The notes beneath the pieces were generated by a model. The model saw nothing but the letters and a program-made list of their open reading frames with translations. It was not told the DNA's origin and did no database searches. From contig NZ_JBHRSZ010000002.1 of assembly GCF_042646085.1 (NCBI RefSeq), positions 310,001 through 374,000 of the forward strand: a DNA stretch of 64,000 nt. The letters run 5' to 3'. Numbering within the stretch: the first letter of the stretch is position 1; every line of letters begins with the position of its first letter. This DNA comes from Litoribrevibacter euphylliae (lineage in GTDB: Bacteria > Pseudomonadota > Gammaproteobacteria > Pseudomonadales > Litoribrevibacteraceae). Positions 8,432 through 16,636 of this stretch are shown piece by piece. The position numbers and the translations under genes were made by a program.

Positions 8432-9271
8432 TTACTTCTTAGCTCGGTAGATCAGCCCCGGTCGGCATTGGATCATTTCGTAAATATCATTCAACCCAGT
8501 CAGAGACTCGGTCGCACCAATCACCAAATAGCCGTTAGGATTAAGCTGCTTAGAGAGTCTTGTGAGAATGTCTTGTTTCTGTTCCGCCGAAAAGTAAATC
8601 AATACATTACGACAAAAGATGATATCGAACTTACCTAAACTGGCGTAAGACCCCAGTAAATTCTGGGAACGAAATTCAACTCGGGATTTAATATCCCTAT
8701 TCACAGACCAGGAACCGTCCGGGTTTTCAGAGAAATAACGCTTTTGAAGATCAGCATCCAACCCGCGAGCCAAGGCCAGCTTTTCATAGCTTGCGCGTTT
8801 GGCCTGATCAAGAATTTCAGAAGATAAGTCTGTTGCAAGAATTTGTGCCTGATTAACCCGTTTTCCAGGGTTACTCCGGTTATATTCTTCCACCATCATA
8901 CTCATGGAATAGGGTTCTTGCCCTGAAGAACACGCCGAGGACCAAATACGAATCGAGCTTTTCTTCTGAGATACCAGTTCCGGAAAAATAATTTCCTTAA
9001 GAATACGGTATGGATGCTTATCACGAAACCATAACGTTTCATTGGTCGTCATCGCATCAATGACACGCTCCTTTAAACGACCATTAAATTTCACTTTAGA
9101 AAGTAGGTCTTTTAAATCATGAAGATCAGACTCTTGCATGATTTTCCTTAAACGACTGGCTACCAAATACTGCTTGTTGTCGCCTAAAACAATGCCGGAC
9201 TCATTTTCTAAAAACTGCCTGAACTGATCAAAGTCGTTCTTTTCAAAACGTATTGAGCCAGATATTGACAT
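8432..9271 (-). CDS. cheR: Chemotaxis protein methyltransferase CheR (flagellar cluster copy)
   Basis: CheR transfers methyl groups from S-adenosylmethionine to glutamates of chemoreceptors. The 279-residue product has the N-terminal CheR domain (about 10-65, with LRKIMQ) and a SAM-binding domain with TTNETLWFRD, IRIWSSACSSGQEPYSMSM, ILATDLS and FDIIFCRNVLIYF. This is the cheR that follows cheV and precedes flgB in Pseudomonas-type clusters. A second cheR lies in the chemotaxis operon at 26551-27366. Confidence 0.96.
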   Translation of the reverse strand: MSISGSIRFEKNDFDQFRQFLENESGIVLGDNKQYLVASRLRKIMQESDLHDLKDLLSKVKFNGRLKERVIDAMTTNETLWFRDKHPYRILKEIIFPELVSQKKSSIRIWSSACSSGQEPYSMSMMVEEYNRSNPGKRVNQAQILATDLSSEILDQAKRASYEKLALARGLDADLQKRYFSENPDGSWSVNRDIKSRVEFRSQNLLGSYASLGKFDIIFCRNVLIYFSAEQKQDILTRLSKQLNPNGYLVIGATESLTGLNDIYEMIQCRPGLIYRAKK

Positions 9272-9306
9272 CCATTACCTCGAGAAGACAGAAAGAAAGA
9301 GAGAGA

Positions 9307-10260
9307 TTACTCCCCCCCTTTGTACACAGGATCGTAAACGCCTTTAAGAACATTTACGGCTTTAGAGGCCAGATTGTCTGGACTGAATTTCGCCATAAAG
9401 TCATCCGCCCCCACTTTTTCAACCATCGCGTGATTGAAGACACCGCTCAATGAAGTATGCAGCATAATATGCAGCTCACTCATTTGAGGATCTCCCTTCA
9501 CGGCTGACGTCAAAGTGTAGCCATCCATTTCAGGCATTTCGATGTCCGAAATCATCATGATGTATTTATCGGCAGGATTAACCCCCTGCTCTACTAACGA
9601 CTTGAGATGATTCAGCGCCTCTGCACCGTTCTTAAATAAAGTAGTCTCAAGCCCGACAGATTCCATACACTTTTGAACCTGCTTACGAGCTACCGACGAA
9701 TCATCAACAATTAAGATGTGGCCAAGATCGTCCTCTTCTTCCTGAGGAATTTCTCCCAGAATCTCTTCACTGATGGTTTCACCAGAAGGCACAACCTCAG
9801 CAATGACTTTCTCAACATCAATGATTTCAACTAATTGACCTTCGATCTCTGTAACCGCAGTTAGATAACTCTCTTTACCCGTACCGGATGGTGGCGGATG
9901 AATCGATTCCCAATTGGTGTTCACGATGCGCTCAACCGAACTGACTAAGAAGCCTTGCACGGTTCGGTTGTATTCAGAAATGATTACAAAACTATTTTCA
10001 ATATTAGGTAATGGAGCAGACCCCGTTGCCATACTCAAATCGAGAATCGGAATGGTTCCTCCCCGTATATGAGCGACCCCTCTTACCACTGGGTTCAGCT
10101 TAGGCATCATTGTTAACTTAGGGCACTGTAAAACTTCCTTTACCTTAAATACATTGATGCCATACATCTGGGAAGACCCCAATTTAAATAGCAGCAATTC
10201 CAGTCGGTTTTGCCCGACCATCTGCGTTCTGGAATTCACTGCATCTAATACACCGGCCAT
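9307..10260 (-). CDS. cheV: Chemotaxis coupling/response regulator protein CheV
   Basis: CheV couples chemoreceptors to CheA through a CheW-like domain and can be phosphorylated on a receiver domain. In the 317-residue product the CheW-like part (about 15-160) shows MYGINVFKVKEVL and VVRGVAHIRGGTIPILDLS. The receiver (about 178-300) shows ILIVDDSSVARKQV and the phospho-acceptor aspartate in ISDIEMPEMDG. It is transcribed ahead of cheR and divergently from flgA, the conserved arrangement in Pseudomonas-like flagellar clusters. Confidence 0.96.
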   Translation of the reverse strand: MAGVLDAVNSRTQMVGQNRLELLLFKLGSSQMYGINVFKVKEVLQCPKLTMMPKLNPVVRGVAHIRGGTIPILDLSMATGSAPLPNIENSFVIISEYNRTVQGFLVSSVERIVNTNWESIHPPPSGTGKESYLTAVTEIEGQLVEIIDVEKVIAEVVPSGETISEEILGEIPQEEEDDLGHILIVDDSSVARKQVQKCMESVGLETTLFKNGAEALNHLKSLVEQGVNPADKYIMMISDIEMPEMDGYTLTSAVKGDPQMSELHIMLHTSLSGVFNHAMVEKVGADDFMAKFSPDNLASKAVNVLKGVYDPVYKGGE

Positions 10261-10466
10261 GAATTAAATTCTCCCAATAAGAATCGTACGGCTTATATCA
10301 ACATTTAAGCATACTTTAAAACATTGATACTAAACCAATAAAGTCCTTTCTCTCTATCGGCAGTACGTTTTGATTCTTGAAACCAAACGTAATCGAAAAA
10401 GCTAAATCAAAAATAAACCCACTCGTCTACTACATCATCAAAATTAGCATGACACCGTTCTGACAG

Positions 10467-10482
10467 TGGCATAAGCCTTGCT
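10467..10482 (+). promoter_or_regulatory. Sigma-54 promoter of flgA
   Basis: The sequence TGGCATAAGCCTTGCT has the invariant GG (10468-10469) and GC (10480-10481) separated by exactly 10 bases, matching the RpoN -24/-12 consensus. The predicted start is near 10493, about 24-42 bases before the candidate flgA start codons. RpoN control of flgA is usual in Pseudomonas- and Vibrio-type flagellar hierarchies. Confidence 0.8.
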
Positions 10483-10516
10483 TCTTTAACTTAAACGCAA
10501 TTAAAACGGCAAATTT

Positions 10517-11338
10517 ATGTCACTTGAGGGACTTATGCTACAAAGCTTACTTGTAATAAAGTCTAGCCGATTCTCGAAAAAGGCAAAGCAAATTAGCAGC
10601 TCATTAATGTGTATGCTCTGTCTTTGCTTGTCTATGCCTGTCATTGCGGCAAATAACGACAATATTACAGAGAGCCCTACCGCCACTAAATTGCTATCTC
10701 AGAGCATTAAAGATGTGCCAAAACTGATTGAAAACTTCATTCAGGAACAATTGCTGCTCACTGGCGCGGATATAACTAATATTGAAATATCCAGTTATTC
10801 AATCAGCTCAAGTTTACGCTTACCCAGCTGCCGTGAGCCATTGACACTGTCCAGAGAAGGTTCAAAAAACAACTTTTATGGCCGAAACACTGTCAAAGTG
10901 AGTTGTGCCAATCCGAATTGGGGCTTCTACAGTGGAGCAAGCGTCAAAATTTATGGTGAAGTTTTAGTGGCAGCCACACCTATTTCCAGAGGTGAAATCA
11001 TTACCGACGATCATCTCCAGACGACACGCATCGATCGCTCCAAGATCAATGGCAACAGCGTGGTAGATGCCTCATCGCTTATTGGTTTAGCTGCAAAGCG
11101 TCCTATTCGACAAGGAAAAATCCTGACATCCAGCCAGTTTGAGTTACCAAAGCTGATTGAACGTGGCGATGGTGTCGTCATTCAGGCCGTTGGAAAAGGG
11201 ATGACTGTGAGTACGGCAGGCGAAGCCCTGAGCCATGGTCGTCTGGGGGAAAATATTCGGGTGAGAAACATCAAGTCAGACCGGGAAATCATAGCCAAAG
11301 TGAAAGATAAAGACACGGTTGTGGTCATGTTATACTGA
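10517..11338 (+). CDS. flgA: Flagellar P-ring assembly chaperone FlgA
   Basis: FlgA is a periplasmic chaperone for P-ring (FlgI) assembly. The product of up to 273 residues has a hydrophobic export signal at about 27-45 (SSSLMCMLCLCLSMPVIAA). The C-terminal SAF/FlgA domain carries VLVAATPISRGEIIT, GLAAKRPIRQGKIL and the terminal GRLGENIRVRN. The ATG at 10535, preceded by GAGGGA, has the better ribosome-binding site and would remove six residues; I keep the longer frame. It is divergent from cheV. Confidence 0.93.
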   Translation: MSLEGLMLQSLLVIKSSRFSKKAKQISSSLMCMLCLCLSMPVIAANNDNITESPTATKLLSQSIKDVPKLIENFIQEQLLLTGADITNIEISSYSISSSLRLPSCREPLTLSREGSKNNFYGRNTVKVSCANPNWGFYSGASVKIYGEVLVAATPISRGEIITDDHLQTTRIDRSKINGNSVVDASSLIGLAAKRPIRQGKILTSSQFELPKLIERGDGVVIQAVGKGMTVSTAGEALSHGRLGENIRVRNIKSDREIIAKVKDKDTVVVMLY

Positions 11339-11409
11339 TAGGTACTTGCACCAGGCAACTTCTGAACAAGCACTTAGAAGACGGCTACAGAAAAAAACAA
11401 TGTAAACAC

Positions 11410-11436
11410 TAAAGCTAATGAATAAACTGCCGATAT
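11410..11436 (+). promoter_or_regulatory. Sigma-28 (FliA) promoter upstream of flgM
   Basis: TAAAGCTA at 11410-11417 and GCCGATAT at 11429-11436 are separated by exactly 11 bases. This closely fits the FliA consensus TAAAGTTT-N11-GCCGATAA. It lies about 46 bases before the flgM ATG. A FliA-dependent promoter for its own anti-sigma factor is the known feedback arrangement. Confidence 0.85.
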
Positions 11437-11482
11437 AACCGAGTGTAAGTCATTATATTTCGCGGAAAGGCTGGAGAACACT

Positions 11483-11782
11483 ATGGAAATCAACAACCTT
11501 AATATTAATAGCAGTACTCATAAGGCAAAGCAAACCGATGGCGCTGCCTCAGGTAAAAGCAAGGTTTCTACCGAACAAAGTAATGCTGCAAGTGGTGAAA
11601 CTGTTTTCATCAGTTCAGAAAGTAAAGCACTGAAAGATCTGGAAGCGTCGATTAAAGCTGAACCAGATTTTGATGTAGAAAAAGTAGAGCGCATTAAAGC
11701 AGCTATCTCTGAAGGCAACTTTGCCATTGATGATGAAGCTTTAGCGAATAACATCATTGAGTTTGATGATCTTCTTGGCTAA
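11483..11782 (+). CDS. flgM: Anti-sigma-28 factor FlgM
   Basis: FlgM binds sigma-28 (FliA) and is exported through the completed hook-basal body, which releases late flagellar gene expression. The 99-residue product starts MEINNLNIN, has a low-complexity Ser/Ala-rich N-terminal half, and carries the FlgM sigma-binding helices in the second half (VEKVERIKAAISEGNFAIDDEALANNI). AAAGGCTGGAG precedes the ATG. It follows flgA and precedes flgN, as in Pseudomonas. Confidence 0.92.
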   Translation: MEINNLNINSSTHKAKQTDGAASGKSKVSTEQSNAASGETVFISSESKALKDLEASIKAEPDFDVEKVERIKAAISEGNFAIDDEALANNIIEFDDLLG

Positions 11783-11863
11783 GACAGAACTGGCGTTTTA
11801 TTGACGATGGTTCTTCTTAACTATTGAGATCATAGGCTCAATCCAGCTATGAAGGATAGTTCA

Positions 11864-12349
11864 ATGTCGGAGAATATTGAAAAAGCTCGTGAAATCATAC
11901 TTCACGGAATTGATGATGACCTGATTACTTTATCTGAAATGAGAACCTTACTCACAGATGAAAAGACGGCATTAGAGAGTCGTGACATTGACGCCATCAA
12001 GCAAATCAGTGAAAAGAAGTCAGAGCTGTCTGATGTGCTTACTATGAGAGCCAATAAAAGAACAGAAGTACTGTCTCAGTTTGGTCTATCCAATGACGAA
12101 TCTGGAATCTATCAGCTATTCGAGGGGGCTCCGCGAAACCGCCTTGATCAAGCTTGGCCTGAACTAAAAATTGAACTTAAGTCTTGCCAGGATGCTAACG
12201 AGATCAATAGTAAAATAGCCTCTAGAATTCGTCATTCAATGCAACAAATTCTTAAGATTATCCAAGGAAAATCTGAGAAGCCGAATTTATACAACCCATT
12301 AGGCAGCACAGCTGCTGTTATTACAGGGAACTTAATCGGTGAAGCTTAG
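11864..12349 (+). CDS. flgN: Flagellar export chaperone FlgN
   Basis: FlgN is the cytoplasmic chaperone for the hook-filament junction proteins FlgK and FlgL. I choose the ATG at 11864 because GAAGGA lies just upstream, giving 161 residues; an in-frame ATG at 11849 would add five residues. The product is highly alpha-helical with heptad-like patterns and ends with a segment containing NPLGS, common near FlgN C-termini. Assignment rests on weak sequence similarity plus the conserved flgM-flgN order. Confidence 0.85.
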   Translation: MSENIEKAREIILHGIDDDLITLSEMRTLLTDEKTALESRDIDAIKQISEKKSELSDVLTMRANKRTEVLSQFGLSNDESGIYQLFEGAPRNRLDQAWPELKIELKSCQDANEINSKIASRIRHSMQQILKIIQGKSEKPNLYNPLGSTAAVITGNLIGEA

Positions 12350-12366
12350 GCAAGCAGCCTAGCTTG

Positions 12367-12444
12367 TCAAATACATTGATCACATTGCCTTTGGTCGATA
12401 TTTACTTCGACTGAGATTAAAAATAATGTGATCAAGGCATTTGA
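12367..12444. repeat. Long imperfect inverted repeat between flgN and ycgR
   Basis: Two 20-base arms (12367-12386 and 12425-12444) are inverted copies with two mismatches, centred on TTGATCACATT/AATGTGATCAA. The 38-base loop contains a smaller nested palindrome (TCGA...TCGA). There is no T-run after the right arm. It could be a hairpin that ends or stabilises the flgAMN message, or a small palindromic (REP/MITE-like) element. A genome search for more copies would decide. Confidence 0.7.
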
Positions 12445-12523
12445 CCTTTCACCAAGAGCTTATTAATTTATCTATTCTTATCAGATGATTAAATTAGCTT
12501 ACGCAGTAATTGGGTAGTACTGA

Positions 12524-13234
12524 ATGACCTACAGAATTCTTAAAACACCTGAAGAGCTTTATTCGGTGCTTCGCACCATCCAGGATAATCGCTACCCAAC
12601 GACCCTCTCTTTTCATGCCCACGATCAGGATTACCTGACGCAAGTGATAAAAGCGGACATAAAGAACCGCTGTTTTTTTATTGATGAACTGCGTCCACCC
12701 AGTGGTCATAAATTAGCGGCAGCCAAAGAAAGCTTTGATATAGTCACCAAACTCAATGGTGTTGAGATCATCATTAAAGGCTCAGGTATTGTCGGCGCAG
12801 GAACGTCAGAGGACGGCACTTTCTACAAACTGACCTTTCCGGAAGAAATTCTTTATTTGCAAAGACGCCATGCGTTCCGTATGGACATCCCGGAAGACAG
12901 CGAAATCTTTGCCGAATTGAGAGGCGAAGAGCATCAGTCCACCAGTCACGCTCAAGTTTTGGATGTATCTGCCACAGGCTGCCGAGTTAAGCTAAAGCAA
13001 ATGCCTGAACCCCCTTTTGAGAAAGGCGACATCATTCCTGTGTTTATGATGCGAATCTCCCGGAATGTGCAGGTAGAGGGACAAGCCGAACTAAGGTTCG
13101 TCAGCCACAATGAAGAAGACGATTGTTATTATCTTGGTATTGAGCTGACGGAACTCTTTGGCTTAGGCCACCGCACCATGGAACGTTTTGTGAACGAGTT
13201 GCAAAGGGAAGAACGTAAACAACGCTTCGAGTAG
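12524..13234 (+). CDS. ycgR: PilZ-domain flagellar brake protein YcgR
   Basis: YcgR binds cyclic di-GMP and acts on the flagellar motor to slow swimming. The 236-residue product has an N-terminal YcgR domain (about 1-105) and a C-terminal PilZ domain (about 110-230). Both c-di-GMP-binding motifs are seen: RRHAFR (RxxxR) at about 117, and DVSATGCRVK ((D/N)xSxxG) at about 150. Its place after flgAMN links it to motility and to the REC-EAL phosphodiesterase at 23788-24987. Confidence 0.92.
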   Translation: MTYRILKTPEELYSVLRTIQDNRYPTTLSFHAHDQDYLTQVIKADIKNRCFFIDELRPPSGHKLAAAKESFDIVTKLNGVEIIIKGSGIVGAGTSEDGTFYKLTFPEEILYLQRRHAFRMDIPEDSEIFAELRGEEHQSTSHAQVLDVSATGCRVKLKQMPEPPFEKGDIIPVFMMRISRNVQVEGQAELRFVSHNEEDDCYYLGIELTELFGLGHRTMERFVNELQREERKQRFE

Positions 13235-13306
13235 TGACTCTCCCCGTTATAGAGCAATACCCGTTCAGATCAGCCTGTTCAGATCAATGCCTATTCAAAG
13301 ACTCCC

Positions 13307-13969
13307 TTAGATGTTTTTGCTTAACCCAGCATCCAGCATTGATTGATAAAGTTCAGGCATAGTTTTTACGCGTTTGAAATCATCCAATTCATCCAGATCC
13401 CAAAGGCGCGAGTTCAACCACGTATCCCAACCCATTTGTGAAAAACGTGCTAACTGCTGTTCTAACACCTTCTCCGTTCCCCACTCAATATCAGAAAACA
13501 TTGAGGGATCAGTTTTCTTCGCCACGATAGAAATGTAACCACCGTCTTCAGCCGGCACCAACGCCACATCGTTATTACTCAGCCCATCAAAGCACGTCTC
13601 GAGGCTTTCTGAGGTAATAGAAATGGCATCTCCACCAACAATGGCAACTTGGTCATACGCCCCCAATAAATCATCCATGGCCGTCTTCATCTTCGCTCCC
13701 AGATCCCCCTCAATTTGAAGATGCGTTTTTAAATCAAACTCATCCATCAACTCTCGAAAGAACGGATGATCAAGCTCTTTGGAAGCACTCAAATAACAAT
13801 CCCACTGCCCTTGAGATGACAGTATTTTGCAAATAACTCTAAGCATGGCCTTATAAACCAACAACGCATTCTTCTCGCCAAGATTTTTGGCCAAACGCGT
13901 TTTTACTTCACCTGCAATGGGCGCTTTGGAAAAAATCACTACCGCATTTCGTTTACAAGGTTTGGTCAT
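13307..13969 (-). CDS. Arsenosugar-type glycosyltransferase, TIGR04282 family (DUF2064)
   Basis: This 220-residue protein belongs to the rSAM/selenodomain-associated transferase 1 family, a nucleotide-sugar-transferase fold. Visible motifs are VVIFSKAPIAGEVKTRLA at the N-terminus, the DxD-like GDLGAKM and GGDAISI region, and PAEDGGYISIVAKK, where the family has a conserved acidic-Gly-Gly-Tyr. Its ATG overlaps the stop of the preceding glycosyltransferase by 4 bases. It is the last gene of an operon with the radical SAM gene arsS; a role in arsenosugar synthesis is inferred from family and context. Confidence 0.85.
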   Translation of the reverse strand: MTKPCKRNAVVIFSKAPIAGEVKTRLAKNLGEKNALLVYKAMLRVICKILSSQGQWDCYLSASKELDHPFFRELMDEFDLKTHLQIEGDLGAKMKTAMDDLLGAYDQVAIVGGDAISITSESLETCFDGLSNNDVALVPAEDGGYISIVAKKTDPSMFSDIEWGTEKVLEQQLARFSQMGWDTWLNSRLWDLDELDDFKRVKTMPELYQSMLDAGLSKNI

Positions 13970-14712
13970 TTTGAGCTGTTAGCCTTTCCGTAATACAACT
14001 GATGGATACGTTGGGGCGATACCCCCAACCAATAAATAAACCTGAGATACCACATCAAACGAATGGTTTTAAAAATTCCATAATTCAACCACTTCCGACT
14101 CGACGTCTGGATTCTATGCTGTGGGATATACGCCTGAGAAACAGCTTTTAACGCCTTACTCAGTTCAATATCTTCCATTAAAGGTTGAGAGGGAAAGCCA
14201 CCTATCTTTCTAAAGAGATCCGTATTTACAAATATCCCCTGATCTCCGGTGCAAATAGATGTGATACGACTACGCCAATTCATCATAAAAGCCACGAGAG
14301 CGAGAAGTTTATGAGGATGATCTAGACGCACATTGAAACGCCCCCATTGACATTTGGTCTGCTGGAAAAAGCCCTCAAAATCAGTGATCAGAGAAGCTTC
14401 CAAACGAGTATCCGCATGCAAAAACCACAACAACTCACCACTCGCCTGTTCGGCACCATGATTCATTTGCCCTGCTCTTTGCGGCGAACACCTCAGCAAC
14501 CGTACCTTAGGCTGATTAGCTAGAAGCTCATCTAAAGCCGGATCGTAGCTATCATCTACAAAACCGTCATGTTCACGACAGCCATCCACAACAATGATTT
14601 CAAGAATCATCGAATGCAACGGTTGAAGGTCATTCAATAAATGAGAAAGCGCTTTAGTATCCTGATACACAGGAATGATCACACTGATGTTGGAATCAGT
14701 GCTAGTCCTCAT
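13966..14712 (-). CDS. Family 2 glycosyltransferase, TIGR04283 (arsenosugar type)
   Basis: This GT2 family protein is the usual partner of TIGR04282 and ArsS. From 14712 it has 248 residues beginning MRTSTDSNISVIIPVYQD. The GT-A features are SVIIPVY, EIIVVDGCREHDG, LLWFLHADTRLE (DxD-type metal site) and GDQGIFV. The start at 14712 overlaps the arsS end by 11 bases; the longer frame would overlap by 89. Translational coupling with both neighbours indicates one pathway. Confidence 0.87.
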   Translation of the reverse strand: MRTSTDSNISVIIPVYQDTKALSHLLNDLQPLHSMILEIIVVDGCREHDGFVDDSYDPALDELLANQPKVRLLRCSPQRAGQMNHGAEQASGELLWFLHADTRLEASLITDFEGFFQQTKCQWGRFNVRLDHPHKLLALVAFMMNWRSRITSICTGDQGIFVNTDLFRKIGGFPSQPLMEDIELSKALKAVSQAYIPQHRIQTSSRKWLNYGIFKTIRLMWYLRFIYWLGVSPQRIHQLYYGKANSSK

Positions 14713-15670
14713 CGAGCGCTCCGCCACAACTGCTGCCCTGCCCAGCCGTACAACCATAGCAATGATCCGCCACTTTAATCGGCAACCCATCGAGCGATTG
14801 GGATAACAAATCCCTCAAATGCGGCCGTTCCAGAGACGTCGCTTCCAACGGCATGTCCAACATCTGATTAAAATCGCAATCGTATAAATAGCCTTGCCAA
14901 TCGATACTGACTAAAGACTTACACATCACATTATCGAGATTTGCCTGTGAAAAGTTATTTCTTAAAAGCGTCATGTAATCGACAAACTGATCTTTTGCCA
15001 AAAGAACAGCACCGAAGCGACTGATCGGCATATTAGTAATGGTGTAGAGATTATCGAAACTGATATCAAAGCGATTGAGAAGTTCACGTTTATAATCTTG
15101 CTCTAACGCTTGCTGAGGTGGTGGTAAAAACGGACCGGTTGGGTTGTAAACCAGACTTAAAGGCAGATGATCAGCGCCCTTTCCATAGCCATGTTGATTC
15201 AGCAATTTGAGCGCCTCGACACTCTTCTGATAAACGCCTTTGCCTCGCTGACCGTCCACATTGTCTTCCAGGTAACACGGCAGCGAAGCCACCACTTCCA
15301 CCTGATTGGCTGCCAGAAACTCGGCTAACCACTCGTAACCTGGCTCTAATAAAATGGTCAGATTACAGCGATCAATCACCTCCACATCCCGCTTTCTGGC
15401 TTCTTCCACCAGCCAACGAAAGTGAGGGTTCATTTCCGGTGCCCCACCGGTCAAATCTAACGTTTTAATGCCCAGATGATCAATGCAATCAATGATCAGC
15501 TGAATGACCTCTTCAGTCATCAATTCGGTACGTTTCGGGCCGGCATTCACATGGCAATGGGTGCAACTTAAATTACACAAATACCCTAAGTTGACCTGCA
15601 AAGTGGAAAGGCTTGTTCGCTGGATTTCAGGAAAATCCGTTGCGATAAGTAAAGGTTTGGTATCTTGCAT
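14702..15670 (-). CDS. arsS: Arsenosugar biosynthesis radical SAM protein ArsS
   Basis: ArsS is a radical SAM enzyme proposed to add a 5'-deoxyadenosyl group to dimethylarsinous acid on the way to arsenosugars. The 322-residue product has the CxxxCxxC cluster in CNLSCTHCHVNAGP (about residues 32-39), the SAM-binding DLTGGAPEMN, and the C-terminal Cys-rich segment CYGCTAGQGSSCGG typical of the former 'rSAM/selenodomain' group. An arsM methyltransferase, normally nearby, is not in this window, so the substrate is inferred. Confidence 0.9.
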   Translation of the reverse strand: MQDTKPLLIATDFPEIQRTSLSTLQVNLGYLCNLSCTHCHVNAGPKRTELMTEEVIQLIIDCIDHLGIKTLDLTGGAPEMNPHFRWLVEEARKRDVEVIDRCNLTILLEPGYEWLAEFLAANQVEVVASLPCYLEDNVDGQRGKGVYQKSVEALKLLNQHGYGKGADHLPLSLVYNPTGPFLPPPQQALEQDYKRELLNRFDISFDNLYTITNMPISRFGAVLLAKDQFVDYMTLLRNNFSQANLDNVMCKSLVSIDWQGYLYDCDFNQMLDMPLEATSLERPHLRDLLSQSLDGLPIKVADHCYGCTAGQGSSCGGALDED

Positions 15671-15864
15671 CTGAAGCTAATCTTTGTCGTTTAGTTATAG
15701 TGTATGGGTATTGGAGCAAATCAGTAAGGATTTAGTTCCGATATAGCAATGATCGTATGCTCATGAATCTGCTATTAAGCATTAATCTTTATGAAACAAT
15801 ACCTTAAAAGCAACAGGAACGGGTGACAAGCCAATCAATGGCAGGTAGAATTCTTGAGCCTTCT

Positions 15865-15940
15865 CTCCCCATAGCTCAACAGGATAGAGCGTCCGCCTCC
15901 TAAGCGGGTGATCGGGGTTCGAGTCCTCGTGGGGAGGCCA
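15865..15940 (+). tRNA. tRNA-Arg (anticodon CCT)
   Basis: A full cloverleaf folds by hand. The acceptor stem CTCCCCA pairs with TGGGGAG, and the D arm is GCTC/GAGC. The anticodon stem TCCGC/GCGGG encloses loop CTCCTAA with anticodon CCT. The T arm CGGGG/CCTCG encloses TTCGAGT, followed by discriminator G and an encoded CCA. Its last 19 bases recur at 23752-23770, marking it as the integration site of the island that follows. Confidence 0.96.
15922..15940 (+). repeat. attL: 19-bp direct repeat at the tRNA-Arg 3' end
   Basis: The sequence AGTCCTCGTGGGGAGGCCA is the 3' end of the tRNA and occurs again, identical and in the same orientation, at 23752-23770. Duplication of a tRNA 3' end is the standard footprint of tyrosine-recombinase integration, and the intact tRNA copy marks this side as attL. 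The element between the repeats is about 7.83 kb. Confidence 0.88.
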
Positions 15941-16038
15941 CCTGCCTAATAAAATCGATAAGTTAGAGTGACTTTTCAAATTAACGGTTGTACCCAAATT
16001 CAGATAATAAGTGCACCACTCAATAGAGAGACACCGCT

Positions 16039-16230
16039 ATTCGTCAACGTCTAAAACTACTCAGTACCCTTTCGATCTTCGTTCTTCTCATGTCGATGGT
16101 TCTTGCTTCAATTGACTGGTACTTTTTCTCTGAAGCCTATCGGCATGTAATCAAACCACTAGGAATCATCGGGTTGCTAGGCTTTTTTTCAACGGCCATC
16201 TTAACGCTCATATTCAGAAACAGGCTTTAG
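16039..16230 (+). CDS. Small membrane protein, possible non-ATG start
   Basis: A short frame ends at 16230. From the ATG at 16090 it encodes 46 residues, but the frame stays open back to 16027 with a plausible hydrophobic N-terminus (LKLLSTLSIFVLLMSMVLAS). Starting at the ATT at 16039, behind AGAGAG, gives 63 residues. Two likely membrane segments are visible, the second being GIIGLLGFFSTAILTLIF. No family is recognised; it may be a real small protein or the remnant of a longer gene cut at the island edge. Confidence 0.4.
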   Translation: MRQRLKLLSTLSIFVLLMSMVLASIDWYFFSEAYRHVIKPLGIIGLLGFFSTAILTLIFRNRL

Positions 16231-16276
16231 TTCGCTTAGGTGTTAAACCTTAGACACGACTTACAAGGAAGAAGTA

Positions 16277-16576
16277 ATGATCGACTCAACTCATCCCCTA
16301 ATAGGTCACTGGAAATCCACAGATGACTTCGACGACGTGGTTGTAACCATAACACCAAAACAGAACAGCTTTGCCGTCTCCGTCAGAGACCATGCCGATG
16401 GCGAGCAAGCCGAAATATTTGAAACGAACTATGACGGCGATACCCTGTCGTTTGCAGCACATTGGGCCTCCAACGGCAGGCTAATAAAATATAGATTTTT
16501 ACTTCAATCCGAAGGCACGGTTAATGTAACCTACACATTCAGTGATCAAGAAATATGGCAGAAACAAACAACCTAA
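16277..16576 (+). CDS. Small island protein A, intact paralogue
   Basis: This 99-residue soluble protein, beginning MIDSTHPLIGHWKS, is predicted to be rich in beta strands with alternating polar and hydrophobic residues. The pattern is like small lipocalin-type barrels, but no family is recognised. AAGGAAGAAGTA precedes the ATG. A second copy at 19263-19481 shares both ends and lacks 35 central residues. The heptamer ACCTAAC overlaps its stop codon and a related GCTTAGGT lies upstream, which resembles integron cassette boundaries. Confidence 0.7.
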   Translation: MIDSTHPLIGHWKSTDDFDDVVVTITPKQNSFAVSVRDHADGEQAEIFETNYDGDTLSFAAHWASNGRLIKYRFLLQSEGTVNVTYTFSDQEIWQKQTT

Positions 16577-16636
16577 CCCTCAACGCAGTCAGCCCCCTGC
16601 TCGCCGCAATTTCAAAAAACACCCTCTGGTATTTTT

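Noticed and set aside
10261..10345. Sigma-28-like sequence upstream of cheV (TAAAGTAT ... GTTGATAT)
   Set aside because: The spacing is 8 instead of 11 bases and the -10 element has mismatches.
15782..15997. Minus-strand frame crossing the tRNA gene
   Set aside because: It starts with TTG, runs antisense through a well-folded tRNA and shows no family similarity. Only its outer part was noted as the possible continuation of the SspB-like frame in a circular form.
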